From: JAAYGT01 sp050252075
Lineage (GTDB): Bacteria > Pseudomonadota > Gammaproteobacteria > Burkholderiales > Burkholderiaceae_B
Length of the DNA: 11,381 nucleotides
Assembly (NCBI GenBank): GCA_050252075.1
Contig: JBFWLP010000105.1
Coordinates: 1-11,381 of the forward strand
Direction: 5' to 3'
A model generated the notes under the pieces. That model ran no database searches, was not told where the DNA came from, and saw nothing but the letters and a program-made list of their open reading frames with translations. Positions 1 through 6,865 of the stretch are shown here, one piece after another. The position numbers were made by a program, and so were the translations under genes. Numbering within the stretch: the first letter of the stretch is position 1; every line of letters starts with the position of its first letter.

Positions 1-413
1 CAACCATCGTATGGTCGGTCTATAGCTGGCTGCTTACCCGCACGACTGATCACGGCCGGCTGCGCAGCCATTGGGCCCAGTTCCTGATGGCGCAGCTGGC
101 CTTCGGGGTGGTGTGGTCGGGTGTGTTTGCCGGGGTGGAGTGGTCATTCGCGCCCGCCGCCATCCACTGGGGATGGCCATTGGCGGCCGTGCTGCTTTAC
201 GTGTCGATCGGGCCGGCAATCATTGCGTTCCGGTGCTGGGGGGCGGGCGTGCAGCGTGCGGGGCCGGCGACGGCGGGGTTTTTCAACAATCTGACGCCCC
301 TGTTCGCGGCCGTCATGTCGGCGGCCTTCCTGGGCGATCTGCCGCAGGCTTATCACGCGCTGGCCTTCGCACTGATTGTGTCGGGTATCGTGCTTTCGTC
401 GGGGCGCCGGTAG
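1..413 (+). CDS. EamA/DMT-family membrane transporter, C-terminal part (5' end outside window)
   Basis: This is an open frame running in from the left edge (first whole codon at 3) and stopping with TAG at 411-413, about 136 codons. It is very hydrophobic, with about four membrane segments. The end has the layout typical of the second EamA repeat of drug/metabolite transporters: a segment with GPAIIAFRCWGAGVQRAGPA, a NNLTPLFAA segment, a short LGD(L)P turn where many family members have a conserved acidic residue, and a last helix ending in SSGRR. Family members are inner-membrane exporters or permeases of small metabolites with 10 helices; the substrate cannot be read from sequence. The next gene starts three bases after the stop and is the same type of protein, so the two are probably co-transcribed. 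The N-terminal half is not visible, so completeness cannot be judged. Confidence 0.85.
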   Translation, partial: TIVWSVYSWLLTRTTDHGRLRSHWAQFLMAQLAFGVVWSGVFAGVEWSFAPAAIHWGWPLAAVLLYVSIGPAIIAFRCWGAGVQRAGPATAGFFNNLTPLFAAVMSAAFLGDLPQAYHALAFALIVSGIVLSSGRR

Positions 414-416
414 ATC

Positions 417-1379
417 GTGGCCATTTCTGCGTCGGCAAAACAGTGGCTGGCTTATGGCGCTCTGGCGCTCAGCATGTCGCTGGTGGGCAGTTATGTGGCA
501 TTGTCCAAGCCGCTGGCGGCCGTGTTTCCGGTGTTTCTTCTGGGGTGGTTGCGGTTCGGAATCGGTGTGGTGGCCATGGCCCGCTGGTTGCGACGCCCAC
601 GTACGGAACCGGCCTGGACGCCGCAGACTCGCCGGCTGGTTTTTCTGGAATCGTTCCTGGGTAACTTTCTGTTCACGCTGTGCATGATCACCGGCGTCAG
701 CCTTACCGGCGCGGTGGCTGCCGGTGTGATCATGTCGCTGATCCCGGCCATGGTCGCACTGTTGAGCCGTTTTTTTCTGAATGAGGTTATCTCTTTTCGC
801 GTGTGGCTGGCGATCGGTCTGGGTGTGACCAGCATGTTGGTGCTGTCGCTGGGCCAGGCCTGGCAGGGCAACGTCGGCGAGGCCGCCGGTACGTCGACAG
901 ATACATGGCGGTTATGGGCAGGCAACGCCTTGCTGTTCGGGGCCGTGCTGTGTGAGGCCTTCTATGCCGTCATTGGCAAGAAACTGACCCGCGTGCTCTC
1001 GGCCCGGCGCATCAGTGCCTTGATCAATTTGTGGGGATTCGTCCTGATGACCCCGTTTGGCCTGGTGCTGGCCCTGCAATTCGACTTTTCCGGGGTACCG
1101 TTTTCCATGTGGCTGCTGTTGGTGTTCTATGCGCTGGCGGCCAGTGTCTGGACAGTCTGGCTCTGGATGACCGGTCTGGAATCGGTGCCGGCATCGCAGG
1201 CGGGCGTGTTTACGGTGCTGCTTCCGGTCAGCGCGGCGGTTGTGGGCGTCGTGGTCCTGAAAGAGCCGTTTTCGTATGTTCAGCTAGTGGCTTTTGCCGG
1301 TGCTCTGGCCGGTTTGCTGTTGGTGACGGCACCGGGTATCAAAGATCGATCGCGTGTTCGATCACCAGCTGAACGGTGA
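417..1379 (+). CDS. EamA/DMT-family 10-helix membrane transporter
   Basis: A 320-residue inner-membrane protein of usual EamA (DMT) length. Hydrophobic segments lie near residues 10-30, 36-57, 74-95, 98-118, 126-146, 166-187, 200-221, 229-251, 258-281 and 285-306, which gives ten helices in two repeats. Each repeat ends with the family pattern of a proline-containing helix (SLIPAMVALLS; VLLPVSAAVVG), then a short turn with Glu (NEVIS; KEPFS) and a final helix. I chose the GTG start at 417 because it keeps the first helix whole; the first ATG, at 474, would cut it. GTG lies three bases after the upstream stop and has no clear Shine-Dalgarno, so translational coupling is likely. The substrate is unknown: family members export amino acids, nucleosides or drugs. 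The last 41 bases, coding for a basic tail, overlap the 3' end of recJ on the other strand. Confidence 0.88.
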   Translation: MAISASAKQWLAYGALALSMSLVGSYVALSKPLAAVFPVFLLGWLRFGIGVVAMARWLRRPRTEPAWTPQTRRLVFLESFLGNFLFTLCMITGVSLTGAVAAGVIMSLIPAMVALLSRFFLNEVISFRVWLAIGLGVTSMLVLSLGQAWQGNVGEAAGTSTDTWRLWAGNALLFGAVLCEAFYAVIGKKLTRVLSARRISALINLWGFVLMTPFGLVLALQFDFSGVPFSMWLLLVFYALAASVWTVWLWMTGLESVPASQAGVFTVLLPVSAAVVGVVVLKEPFSYVQLVAFAGALAGLLLVTAPGIKDRSRVRSPAER

Positions 1380-3048
1380 CCTGGCCATTCCAGCTATTCT
1401 GATCCAGGCGGTAAGCGGCTTCGATGGTGTCGGAAACGACATCGGCCCGGTTGAACCAGATGGCGTCAAAGCGCTGGGTGCCGCGCTGTACGGTCAGTTT
1501 CAGGTGCTTGCCCTTTAACAGACGCTGTTGCTGCACCTGAAACGTATCGCGGAAAACGGGCGCCGGAAAACCTGCTCCCCATACGTGTTGATGCAACAGG
1601 CCGGCCACATCGACATTCGCATAACCGGTTTCCAGCGAGCCATCGGTTTCTATGACGGGTTCGAAGCTGTCCCGGCCGCTCAGCTCTTTGACCGCCTGAT
1701 CAAAATATTCGGGAAAGTCGGAGTAGGCCTGCTCCTGCAGGGTCAGGCCGGCGGCCATGGCATGGCCGCCGAATTTAAGGATGATGCCCGGATGGCGTTT
1801 GCTGACCAGGTCGAGAACATCGCGCAAATGAACATCGGGAATCGAGCGCCCGGAACCGCGCAGCTCGCCGTTGTCGGCTCTGGCAAAGGCCAGTGTGGGG
1901 CGCCAGTAGGTTTCCTTCAGGCGCGACGCCACCAGCCCGACGACACCCTGATGCCAGTCGGGATGATAAACACAGACACTGGCACGTGCGCCGGGGTCGG
2001 TTTGCTCGGCATAGGCCAGGGCCTGCTCGCGCATGGTGGTTTCTATGGTCCGGCGCTCATGATTCATGGTGTCAAGCTGGCGTGCCAGTTCCAGAGCCTG
2101 GGCGTCGTCATCGGTGGTCAGGCACTGAATGCCTAGACTCATATCGGCCAGGCGCCCTGCGGCATTGATACGTGGCCCCACGGCAAACCCCAGATCAAAA
2201 GCGCTTGCCTGACGAGGATCGCGGCCAGCAACCGCAAACAGGGCGCGCAATCCAGGCTGCAAGCGACCGGATCGCATGCGTGTCAGCCCTTGGGTGACCA
2301 GCAGGCGATTGTTCGCGTCCAGTTTGACGACATCGGCCACGGTGCCCAGAGCAACCAGATCGGCCAATTGATCCAGCCGCGGACCGCCGTCGGGCGCATA
2401 CACCCCGCGACGACGTAATTCGGCGCGCAAGGCCAGCATAAGATAAAAAATGACACCTACGCCGGCCAGATTCTTGGAAGGAAAACCGCAGCCCGGTTGA
2501 TTGGGGTTGACGATGGCCAGCGCGTCGGGAAGTGTGTCGCCCGGCAAATGATGGTCGGTGATCACTACCTGCATGCCGTGATCGCGCGCTGCCTGCACAC
2601 CGTCGACGCTGGCAATACCGTTGTCCACGGTTACCAGCAGATCGGGCTTGCCGGCCGGATGGATAGCGGCCAGTTCAACGACCGCTGGAGACAGTCCGTA
2701 ACCGGTTTCAAAGCGGTTGGGCACCAGAAAGTCGACGCGGGCACCCATGGCACGCAGCGCGCGCAACGCCACAGCGCAGGCCGTGGCCCCGTCGCAGTCG
2801 TAGTCGGCGACAACAAGCAGGCGTTTGTTGTCGCGAACGGCATCGGCCAGCGCGGCGGCGGCATGATCAACGTGCGTGAGTTTGCCCGGCGGGATCAGTG
2901 CGTGCCAGTTAAGGCGTGTGTCCTGGGCGGACGCGACCCCTCGGGCCGCCCAGAGCCTGGCAAGCAGGGGGTGGATACCGGCTTGCTCCAGATCGTGGGC
3001 AACTGCGTGATTGCTCGGGCGGGTGCTTAATCGGGGGGGGACCACCAT
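1339..3048 (-). CDS. recJ: Single-stranded-DNA-specific 5'-3' exonuclease RecJ
   Basis: A 569-residue protein, the normal length for proteobacterial RecJ. RecJ degrades ssDNA from the 5' end in RecF-pathway recombination, mismatch repair and stalled-fork processing, using Mn/Mg ions. The DHH phosphoesterase core is intact: the aspartate motif DYDCDG at 82-87, VDNG near 141-144, DHH at 165-167, then ALGTVADVV near 233-241 and GPRINAAGR at 291-299. The DHHA1 part follows, with GSGRSIPDVHL near 398-408 and KFGGHAMAAG at 425-434, and a C-terminal OB-like region to 569. The ATG at 3046-3048 has GGAG three bases upstream and lies 22 bases inside the 3' end of the RpfE-type gene, so the two are probably one operon with coupled translation. 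Codons 3-6 contain an 8-base C run. The 3' end overlaps the convergent transporter gene by 41 bp. Confidence 0.97.
   Translation of the reverse strand: MVVPPRLSTRPSNHAVAHDLEQAGIHPLLARLWAARGVASAQDTRLNWHALIPPGKLTHVDHAAAALADAVRDNKRLLVVADYDCDGATACAVALRALRAMGARVDFLVPNRFETGYGLSPAVVELAAIHPAGKPDLLVTVDNGIASVDGVQAARDHGMQVVITDHHLPGDTLPDALAIVNPNQPGCGFPSKNLAGVGVIFYLMLALRAELRRRGVYAPDGGPRLDQLADLVALGTVADVVKLDANNRLLVTQGLTRMRSGRLQPGLRALFAVAGRDPRQASAFDLGFAVGPRINAAGRLADMSLGIQCLTTDDDAQALELARQLDTMNHERRTIETTMREQALAYAEQTDPGARASVCVYHPDWHQGVVGLVASRLKETYWRPTLAFARADNGELRGSGRSIPDVHLRDVLDLVSKRHPGIILKFGGHAMAAGLTLQEQAYSDFPEYFDQAVKELSGRDSFEPVIETDGSLETGYANVDVAGLLHQHVWGAGFPAPVFRDTFQVQQQRLLKGKHLKLTVQRGTQRFDAIWFNRADVVSDTIEAAYRLDQNSWNGQVTVQLVIEHAIDL
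1344..1363. repeat. Short inverted repeat in the convergent overlap
   Basis: GATCGA (1344-1349) and TCGATC (1358-1363) form a 6-bp stem with an 8-base loop, inside the region shared by the 3' ends of the second transporter and recJ. It has no following T run on either strand, so it is not a classical intrinsic terminator. It may be chance, or it may help stop converging transcription. Confidence 0.3.
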
Positions 3049-3962
3049 CGTCTCCAGTCGTTTTGCCGCCAGGGCGTCCAGCCAAGCAGGCGGGCCGTGG
3101 GGGCGGGGGTTAGCGTAACAATGCGATCAGGGCCGGTCAGTACCACACGGGAAGGCTGCGGCCTGCCCTGAAACTGGGCTTGTTCCAGCGCGGCGAGTTC
3201 CTGAAGCCACAGGCCCCAGTCTTGCCGGTTTGCCGCCTGCAGCAAGCGGGTGCCGGTGGCTGGCGATACTTGCGCCGGTTGTTGGGTGAATTGCCCGGGG
3301 CTGGCACCGCCGAAGAGCCACAGGCTGTTCACGGGCAGCAGCTGTTGGGCGAATCGCTCCTGGTTCACAGGGTGATCGAACCAGAGCATCTGGATTTCGT
3401 TGACCAGCTTTCGCCACGCACGCGACGGTGCTGTTTGAGGCCACCAGTCGTTGACCGATGTCTGGGCGACCAGCGCCGGGCTGGTCGAGGGCAGGGTACA
3501 GCCGGGGGGAAGCGTGACACGCCAGTGAACCGGCGAGCAGGGAGCCAGATCAAAGCCGGCATCGTCAAACAGTGCCTTCACCGAGTCGAACAGGGCTACA
3601 CTGTGCTCCTGGTGGATGTCCAGCTCGCCGGCCGGCAGCAGCGCCGCCCCGTCGCGTGAGGGCGAAATATGAACCAGTTCGGCCAGCCAGACGGGTGTGT
3701 CGGCACTCGCCGGGGCAAAGTCTGCATACAGCGGCCCCAGCCCTGTGGCAAAATTCTGTGCCTTGCCGGGTGCAAAGCCACAGGCTTGCAGCTGCCATAC
3801 TTCCCAGGGCGTGCAGCCCGTCGCCACCGGATCGGCGGGCGTTGAAACCGCGCGGCACCGGCGAAACCAGTGCACCAGAGTGGGTGCGGATTTTTCAATG
3901 TGCGGAATGAGTTCGCGCGCCTCGCGGGGTGGGGGCAGAGCGCCGGGAAGTACGATGTGCAT
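3027..3962 (-). CDS. RpfE-type conserved protein, function unknown (sometimes annotated as phosphoglycerate-mutase-like)
   Basis: A 311-residue soluble-looking protein with no signal peptide or membrane helix. I recognise it as the family found next to recJ in many beta- and gammaproteobacteria, named after Xanthomonas RpfE, whose gene also neighbours recJ. Some databases call it cofactor-independent phosphoglycerate mutase, but I see no catalytic motif that would justify this. Family-like stretches are MHIVLPGALPPP at the start, TPWEVWQLQACG near 51-62, GLGPLYADF near 74-82, RAWRKLVNEIQMLWFDHPVN near 181-200 and LPVNSLWLFGGA near 209-220. It is rich in Trp, especially at the C-terminus. The open frame extends to 4730, but that part is antisense to lolC; ATG 3962 fits the conserved N-terminus and leaves a 42-bp spacer to lolC. 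No Shine-Dalgarno precedes it. Its last 22 bases overlap the recJ start. Confidence 0.85.
   Translation of the reverse strand: MHIVLPGALPPPREARELIPHIEKSAPTLVHWFRRCRAVSTPADPVATGCTPWEVWQLQACGFAPGKAQNFATGLGPLYADFAPASADTPVWLAELVHISPSRDGAALLPAGELDIHQEHSVALFDSVKALFDDAGFDLAPCSPVHWRVTLPPGCTLPSTSPALVAQTSVNDWWPQTAPSRAWRKLVNEIQMLWFDHPVNQERFAQQLLPVNSLWLFGGASPGQFTQQPAQVSPATGTRLLQAANRQDWGLWLQELAALEQAQFQGRPQPSRVVLTGPDRIVTLTPAPTARLLGWTPWRQNDWRRWWSPPD
3033..3040 (-). repeat. Mononucleotide C8 tract (G8 on + strand) shared by two coding frames
   Basis: Eight consecutive C residues on the minus strand lie in the 22-bp overlap where the RpfE-type gene ends and recJ begins. They encode Ser-Pro-Pro just before the RpfE-type stop, and Val3-Pro-Pro-Arg6 of RecJ. 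Homopolymers of this length are prone to replication or polymerase slippage. A change of one base would alter both reading frames at once. Confidence 0.8.
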
Positions 3963-3968
3963 GACCGG

Positions 3969-3974
3969 ATTGTA
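3969..3974 (-). promoter_or_regulatory. Candidate -10 box for the RpfE-type gene and recJ
   Basis: Read on the minus strand, TACAAT matches the sigma-70 -10 consensus at five of six positions. Only six bases separate it from the ATG at 3962, so transcription would start at or next to the start codon and the mRNA would be leaderless, which fits the lack of a ribosome-binding site. I see no good -35 hexamer 16-18 bases upstream. The call is weak. Confidence 0.25.
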
Positions 3975-3984
3975 GTGTTTTAAT

Positions 3985-3991
3985 AAAGGAG
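3985..3991 (+). promoter_or_regulatory. Candidate ribosome-binding site for lolC
   Basis: AAAGGAG is a good Shine-Dalgarno match but lies 13 bases before the ATG at 4005, longer than usual. A second, poorer match (GGTGG, 3993-3997) has normal spacing. No other in-frame start codon lies in between, so the lolC start stands either way. Confidence 0.5.
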
Positions 3992-4004
3992 CGGTGGTTA
4001 CACC

Positions 4005-5276
4005 ATGTCTTATGAATTCTGGATAGGTGCTCGTTACGCGGGATTGTTGCGTCCGCGGCGGCGAGCCGGGCGAGGTGACCGGTTTGTTTCCTTTATCGCA
4101 GCCAGTTCCATGGTGGGTATTGCCCTGGGTGTCGCCGCATTGATCGTCGTATTGTCCGTGATGAACGGGTTTCAGACCCAGGTTCGCGATCGCATGCTGT
4201 CGGTGTTGCCGCACATTGAATTGTACGTTCCTCGCATGAGCCCCGACGATGCGATGCAGCAGTGGAAAGCCATTGCCGACATGGCGCAGGGCCACGATCA
4301 AGTGAAGGGTGCGGCGCCGTTTGTTGCGGCTCAAGGCATGATTGTGCGGGGCGAGGCCCTGAGCGGCGTGCAGTTTCGCGGAATTTCGCCCGACCAGGAG
4401 GCCGCCGTGTCCGAACTTGAGCAGCAGATGGTGTCCGGTCGGCTGGGATCGCTGACGCCCGGCAGTTTTGGCATTGTGCTGGGCAATCAGCTGGCGGGTA
4501 ATCTGGGCGTTACTGTGGGCGACACCGTACTGGTGCTGGCACCGCAAGGCTCGGTATCGCCGGCGGGGTTTACTCCCCGTATGCGCCAGTTCACCGTTGT
4601 GGGCCTGTACTCCTCGGGATACTACGAGTACGACGTATCGCTTGCCTTCATGAACTTCGAGGACGCCGCCCGCGTTTTTCGCGATAGCAGCACCAGCGGG
4701 GTTCGTTTGCGTATCGAGTCCATGCAGCAAGCGCCGGCGGTGGCCCGGCAGCTGCGGGAGCAGCTGCCGTCATTTGTGCAGGCACAAGACTGGACACAGA
4801 ACAACCGCACGTGGTTTGCCGCCGTGCAAACGGAAAAACGCATGATGTTCCTGATACTGACGCTCATTGTAGCCGTGGCCGCGTTCAACCTGCTGTCGTC
4901 CTTGGTGATGGCGGTAAAAGACAAGCAGTCGGACATTGCCATTTTGCGTACACTGGGGGCCAGCCCTGCCGAGGTCGCCCGTATTTTTCTGGTGCAAGGG
5001 TCACTGATAGGCATTCTGGGCACGGTGCTGGGCGTGGGTTTCGGAACGCTGGTGGCCTACAACATTGACATTATTGTTCCGTTTATCGAGCGCCTGATGG
5101 GAATCCAGTTTCTTCCCCAGCAAATCTATTTCATTTCGGAACTGCCCTCCAATCCCCAGTTGGCCGATATCGCGGTGATCGGAATCACATCGCTGGTGCT
5201 GTCGCTGCTTGCCACCCTGTATCCCAGCTGGCGCGCCTCCAGCCTGCAACCTGCCGAGGTACTTCGCCATGACTGA
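4005..5276 (+). CDS. lolC: Lipoprotein-releasing ABC transporter permease, LolC/E family
   Basis: A 423-residue inner-membrane permease. With the ATPase LolD it extracts outer-membrane lipoproteins from the inner membrane and hands them to periplasmic LolA. The architecture is the MacB/LolCE type: a basic cytoplasmic N-terminus with FWIGARYAG, helix 1 near 29-53, a large periplasmic domain near 55-275, and helices near 279-304, 327-352 and 386-407. The stretch FNLLSSLVMAV followed by KDKQSDIAILRTLGAS (to 320) is a family hallmark in the cytoplasmic loop that contacts LolD. The proline-flanked segment near 180-195 lies where the LolA-binding hook of LolC is expected; this is inference, not an alignment. 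Only one such gene precedes lolD, whereas E. coli has lolC-lolD-lolE, so it may work as a homodimer (LolF-like), with a second gene elsewhere not excluded. Its last 8 bases overlap lolD. Confidence 0.95.
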   Translation: MSYEFWIGARYAGLLRPRRRAGRGDRFVSFIAASSMVGIALGVAALIVVLSVMNGFQTQVRDRMLSVLPHIELYVPRMSPDDAMQQWKAIADMAQGHDQVKGAAPFVAAQGMIVRGEALSGVQFRGISPDQEAAVSELEQQMVSGRLGSLTPGSFGIVLGNQLAGNLGVTVGDTVLVLAPQGSVSPAGFTPRMRQFTVVGLYSSGYYEYDVSLAFMNFEDAARVFRDSSTSGVRLRIESMQQAPAVARQLREQLPSFVQAQDWTQNNRTWFAAVQTEKRMMFLILTLIVAVAAFNLLSSLVMAVKDKQSDIAILRTLGASPAEVARIFLVQGSLIGILGTVLGVGFGTLVAYNIDIIVPFIERLMGIQFLPQQIYFISELPSNPQLADIAVIGITSLVLSLLATLYPSWRASSLQPAEVLRHD

Positions 5277-5970
5277 AGCCGCCATTCACCGGGTGATCAG
5301 CGCCCGCAATCTGGTGAAAAGCTATCGCGAGGCCGGCCAGGACATTACCGTATTGCGCGATGTCAGCCTGCATGTGGATGCAGGCGAGATGGTGGCGATT
5401 GTCGGTGCATCGGGGTCGGGTAAAAGCACATTGCTGCACATGCTCGGCGTGCTCGACACGCCCACCCGCGGCAGCGTGCTCATCGACGGGCGGGAAACCC
5501 ATGCCCTGACGGAAAAGGAGCGCAGTGTGTTGCGCAATCGCCGCCTGGGCTTTGTGTACCAGTTCCATCATTTACTGTCGGAATTTTCGGCGCTTGAAAA
5601 CGTGGCCATGCCGCTGATTGTCCGGCGCGAACCCCGGTCTCAGGCCTTGCTGGCTGCCCGCGAAGTACTGGATCAGGTGGGGCTTGCCGAGCGGGTTACG
5701 CATTATCCCGGCCAGTTGTCCGGAGGCGAGCGTCAGCGCGTGGCCCTGGCTCGTGCCCTGGTAACCCGACCGGCCTGCATTCTGGCCGACGAACCCACCG
5801 GCAACCTGGATCGCGAGACGGCCGAGCACATGTTCGATCTGCTGGTGCGCGTGAACCGTGATTTCGGTACGGCGTTTGTCATTGTTACCCATGATGCCGC
5901 GCTGGCATCGCTGGCGCACCGGCAGCTGGCCATGGAAAAAGGACGCCTGGTTGACGAGGATGCTGATTGA
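5269..5970 (+). CDS. lolD: Lipoprotein-releasing system ATP-binding protein LolD
   Basis: A 233-residue ABC ATPase, the usual LolD length, which powers lipoprotein release together with the LolC-type permease encoded just before it. It has a Walker A GASGSGKST at 46-54, Q-loop Gln98, signature LSGGERQ at 150-156, Walker B ILADEP followed by TGNLD to 181 with catalytic Glu175, and H-loop His208. The segment after the Q-loop, YQFHHLLSEFSALENVAMPL (97-116), is typical of LolD and separates it from MacB and FtsE relatives. The frame is open to 5209, but the ATG at 5269 has GAGGT at 5256-5260 with 8-base spacing and gives the normal N-terminus, overlapping lolC by 8 bp. The 3' end overlaps the tatD start by 11 bp. 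These overlaps indicate one operon with coupled translation. Confidence 0.97.
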   Translation: MTEAAIHRVISARNLVKSYREAGQDITVLRDVSLHVDAGEMVAIVGASGSGKSTLLHMLGVLDTPTRGSVLIDGRETHALTEKERSVLRNRRLGFVYQFHHLLSEFSALENVAMPLIVRREPRSQALLAAREVLDQVGLAERVTHYPGQLSGGERQRVALARALVTRPACILADEPTGNLDRETAEHMFDLLVRVNRDFGTAFVIVTHDAALASLAHRQLAMEKGRLVDEDAD

Positions 5971-6781
5971 TACCCATTGTCATCTCGATGCCGCCGAATT
6001 CGACGCCGATCGCGAAGCGGTGATCGCACGCGCGGCCCAGGCGCGGGTAGGCGGTATGGTGATCCCGGCGGTTGACGTGGCCGGTTTTGAGCGTGTGCGC
6101 GCCCTGGCCCATCGCGTTCCCGGTGCCGGCTATGCCTTGGGGATTCATCCCCTGTATACGGGGCAGGCGAACGTCGACGACTTGCAGATTCTGGAACGCG
6201 CCATCGAGCTGTCGCTGCACGATCCGAAGTTCGTGGCCGTAGGAGAGATCGGCCTTGATTTTTTTGTGCCGGAATTTGCCCAGGAGCCTTTGCGCCGCCG
6301 CCAGATCCTTTTTTACCGGCAGCAGCTTGATCTGGCCCGCCGTTTCGGGCTGCCCGTTATTGTGCATGTGCGTCGCTCCCAGGATGAGCTGCTGAAACAT
6401 TTACGCCAGGGCGTGGCGGTTGGCGGTATTGCTCACGCCTTCAATGGCAGCTTTCAGCAGGCCCAGCAATTTCTTGATCAGGGCTTTGCCCTGGGGTTTG
6501 GCGGCGCCATGACCTTTGAGCGGTCATTGCAGATTCGCCGCCTGGCAGCCGGGCTGCCCTTATCCGGGCTGGTGCTGGAAACCGATGCCCCCGACATTCC
6601 GCCTTCATGGCTGGGCGGGCCGGGCAAACCCCGCGAGCGCAACGAGCCCTGCCAGGTGCGCCGCATTGCCCAAACCCTGGCCGGGCTGCGACAGTTGTCC
6701 GTTCAGGAACTGGAGACCGCCACGTTTGCGAACGCGGTGCGAGTGCTGCCCCGGTTGCCCGGCGCGGTGTCGGCCGGGTAG
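5960..6781 (+). CDS. tatD: TatD-family metal-dependent hydrolase (DNase), YjjV-like
   Basis: A 273-residue TIM-barrel amidohydrolase of the TatD family, whose members are Mg/Zn-dependent deoxyribonucleases linked to DNA repair and DNA degradation; despite the name they are not Tat secretion parts. The expected metal residues are present: His6 and His8 in DTHCHLD, Glu96 in VGEIGLD, His136 in VIVHVRR, His159 in IAHAFNGS, and Asp209 in LETDAPD. The HAFNGS segment, the LGFGGAMTFER stretch near 178-188 and LETDAPDIPP resemble E. coli YjjV more than YcfH or TatD itself. The frame is open upstream to 5858, but the HxH motif must lie at the N-terminus, which fixes ATG 5960, 11 bases inside lolD. The Shine-Dalgarno is poor (GAGG abuts the ATG), so it probably depends on lolD translation. 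Linkage to lolD is probably for expression rather than function. Confidence 0.93.
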   Translation: MLIDTHCHLDAAEFDADREAVIARAAQARVGGMVIPAVDVAGFERVRALAHRVPGAGYALGIHPLYTGQANVDDLQILERAIELSLHDPKFVAVGEIGLDFFVPEFAQEPLRRRQILFYRQQLDLARRFGLPVIVHVRRSQDELLKHLRQGVAVGGIAHAFNGSFQQAQQFLDQGFALGFGGAMTFERSLQIRRLAAGLPLSGLVLETDAPDIPPSWLGGPGKPRERNEPCQVRRIAQTLAGLRQLSVQELETATFANAVRVLPRLPGAVSAG

Positions 6782-6865
6782 AACTGCGCGTCATAACCGG
6801 ATCACAGAGTGTCTGGGCAGTGGCAACGTCACGCAGTAGTCTGACCCTTTTAGTACAGGCGTTCT

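Noticed and set aside
71..664. Plus-strand open frame of 197 codons across the two transporter genes
   Set aside because: It is Gly/Arg/Cys-rich with no family pattern, and overlaps two frames with clear membrane-protein structure.
1344..1363. Intrinsic terminator between the transporter gene and recJ
   Set aside because: The stem has only six pairs and no T run on either strand, so I list it only as an inverted repeat.
3963..4730. N-terminal extension of the RpfE-type reading frame by 256 codons
   Set aside because: It is antisense to lolC and low in recognisable content. The family N-terminus MHIVLPGALP begins at 3962.
5960..6781. Component of the Tat protein-export system
   Set aside because: TatD-family proteins are metal-dependent nucleases. 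The name comes from E. coli operon position; no tatA, tatB or tatC is seen here.
6782..6865. Promoter or small gene in the 84-base gap before comEC
   Set aside because: I found no paired -35/-10 elements, no strong hairpin and no short frame with a ribosome-binding site.
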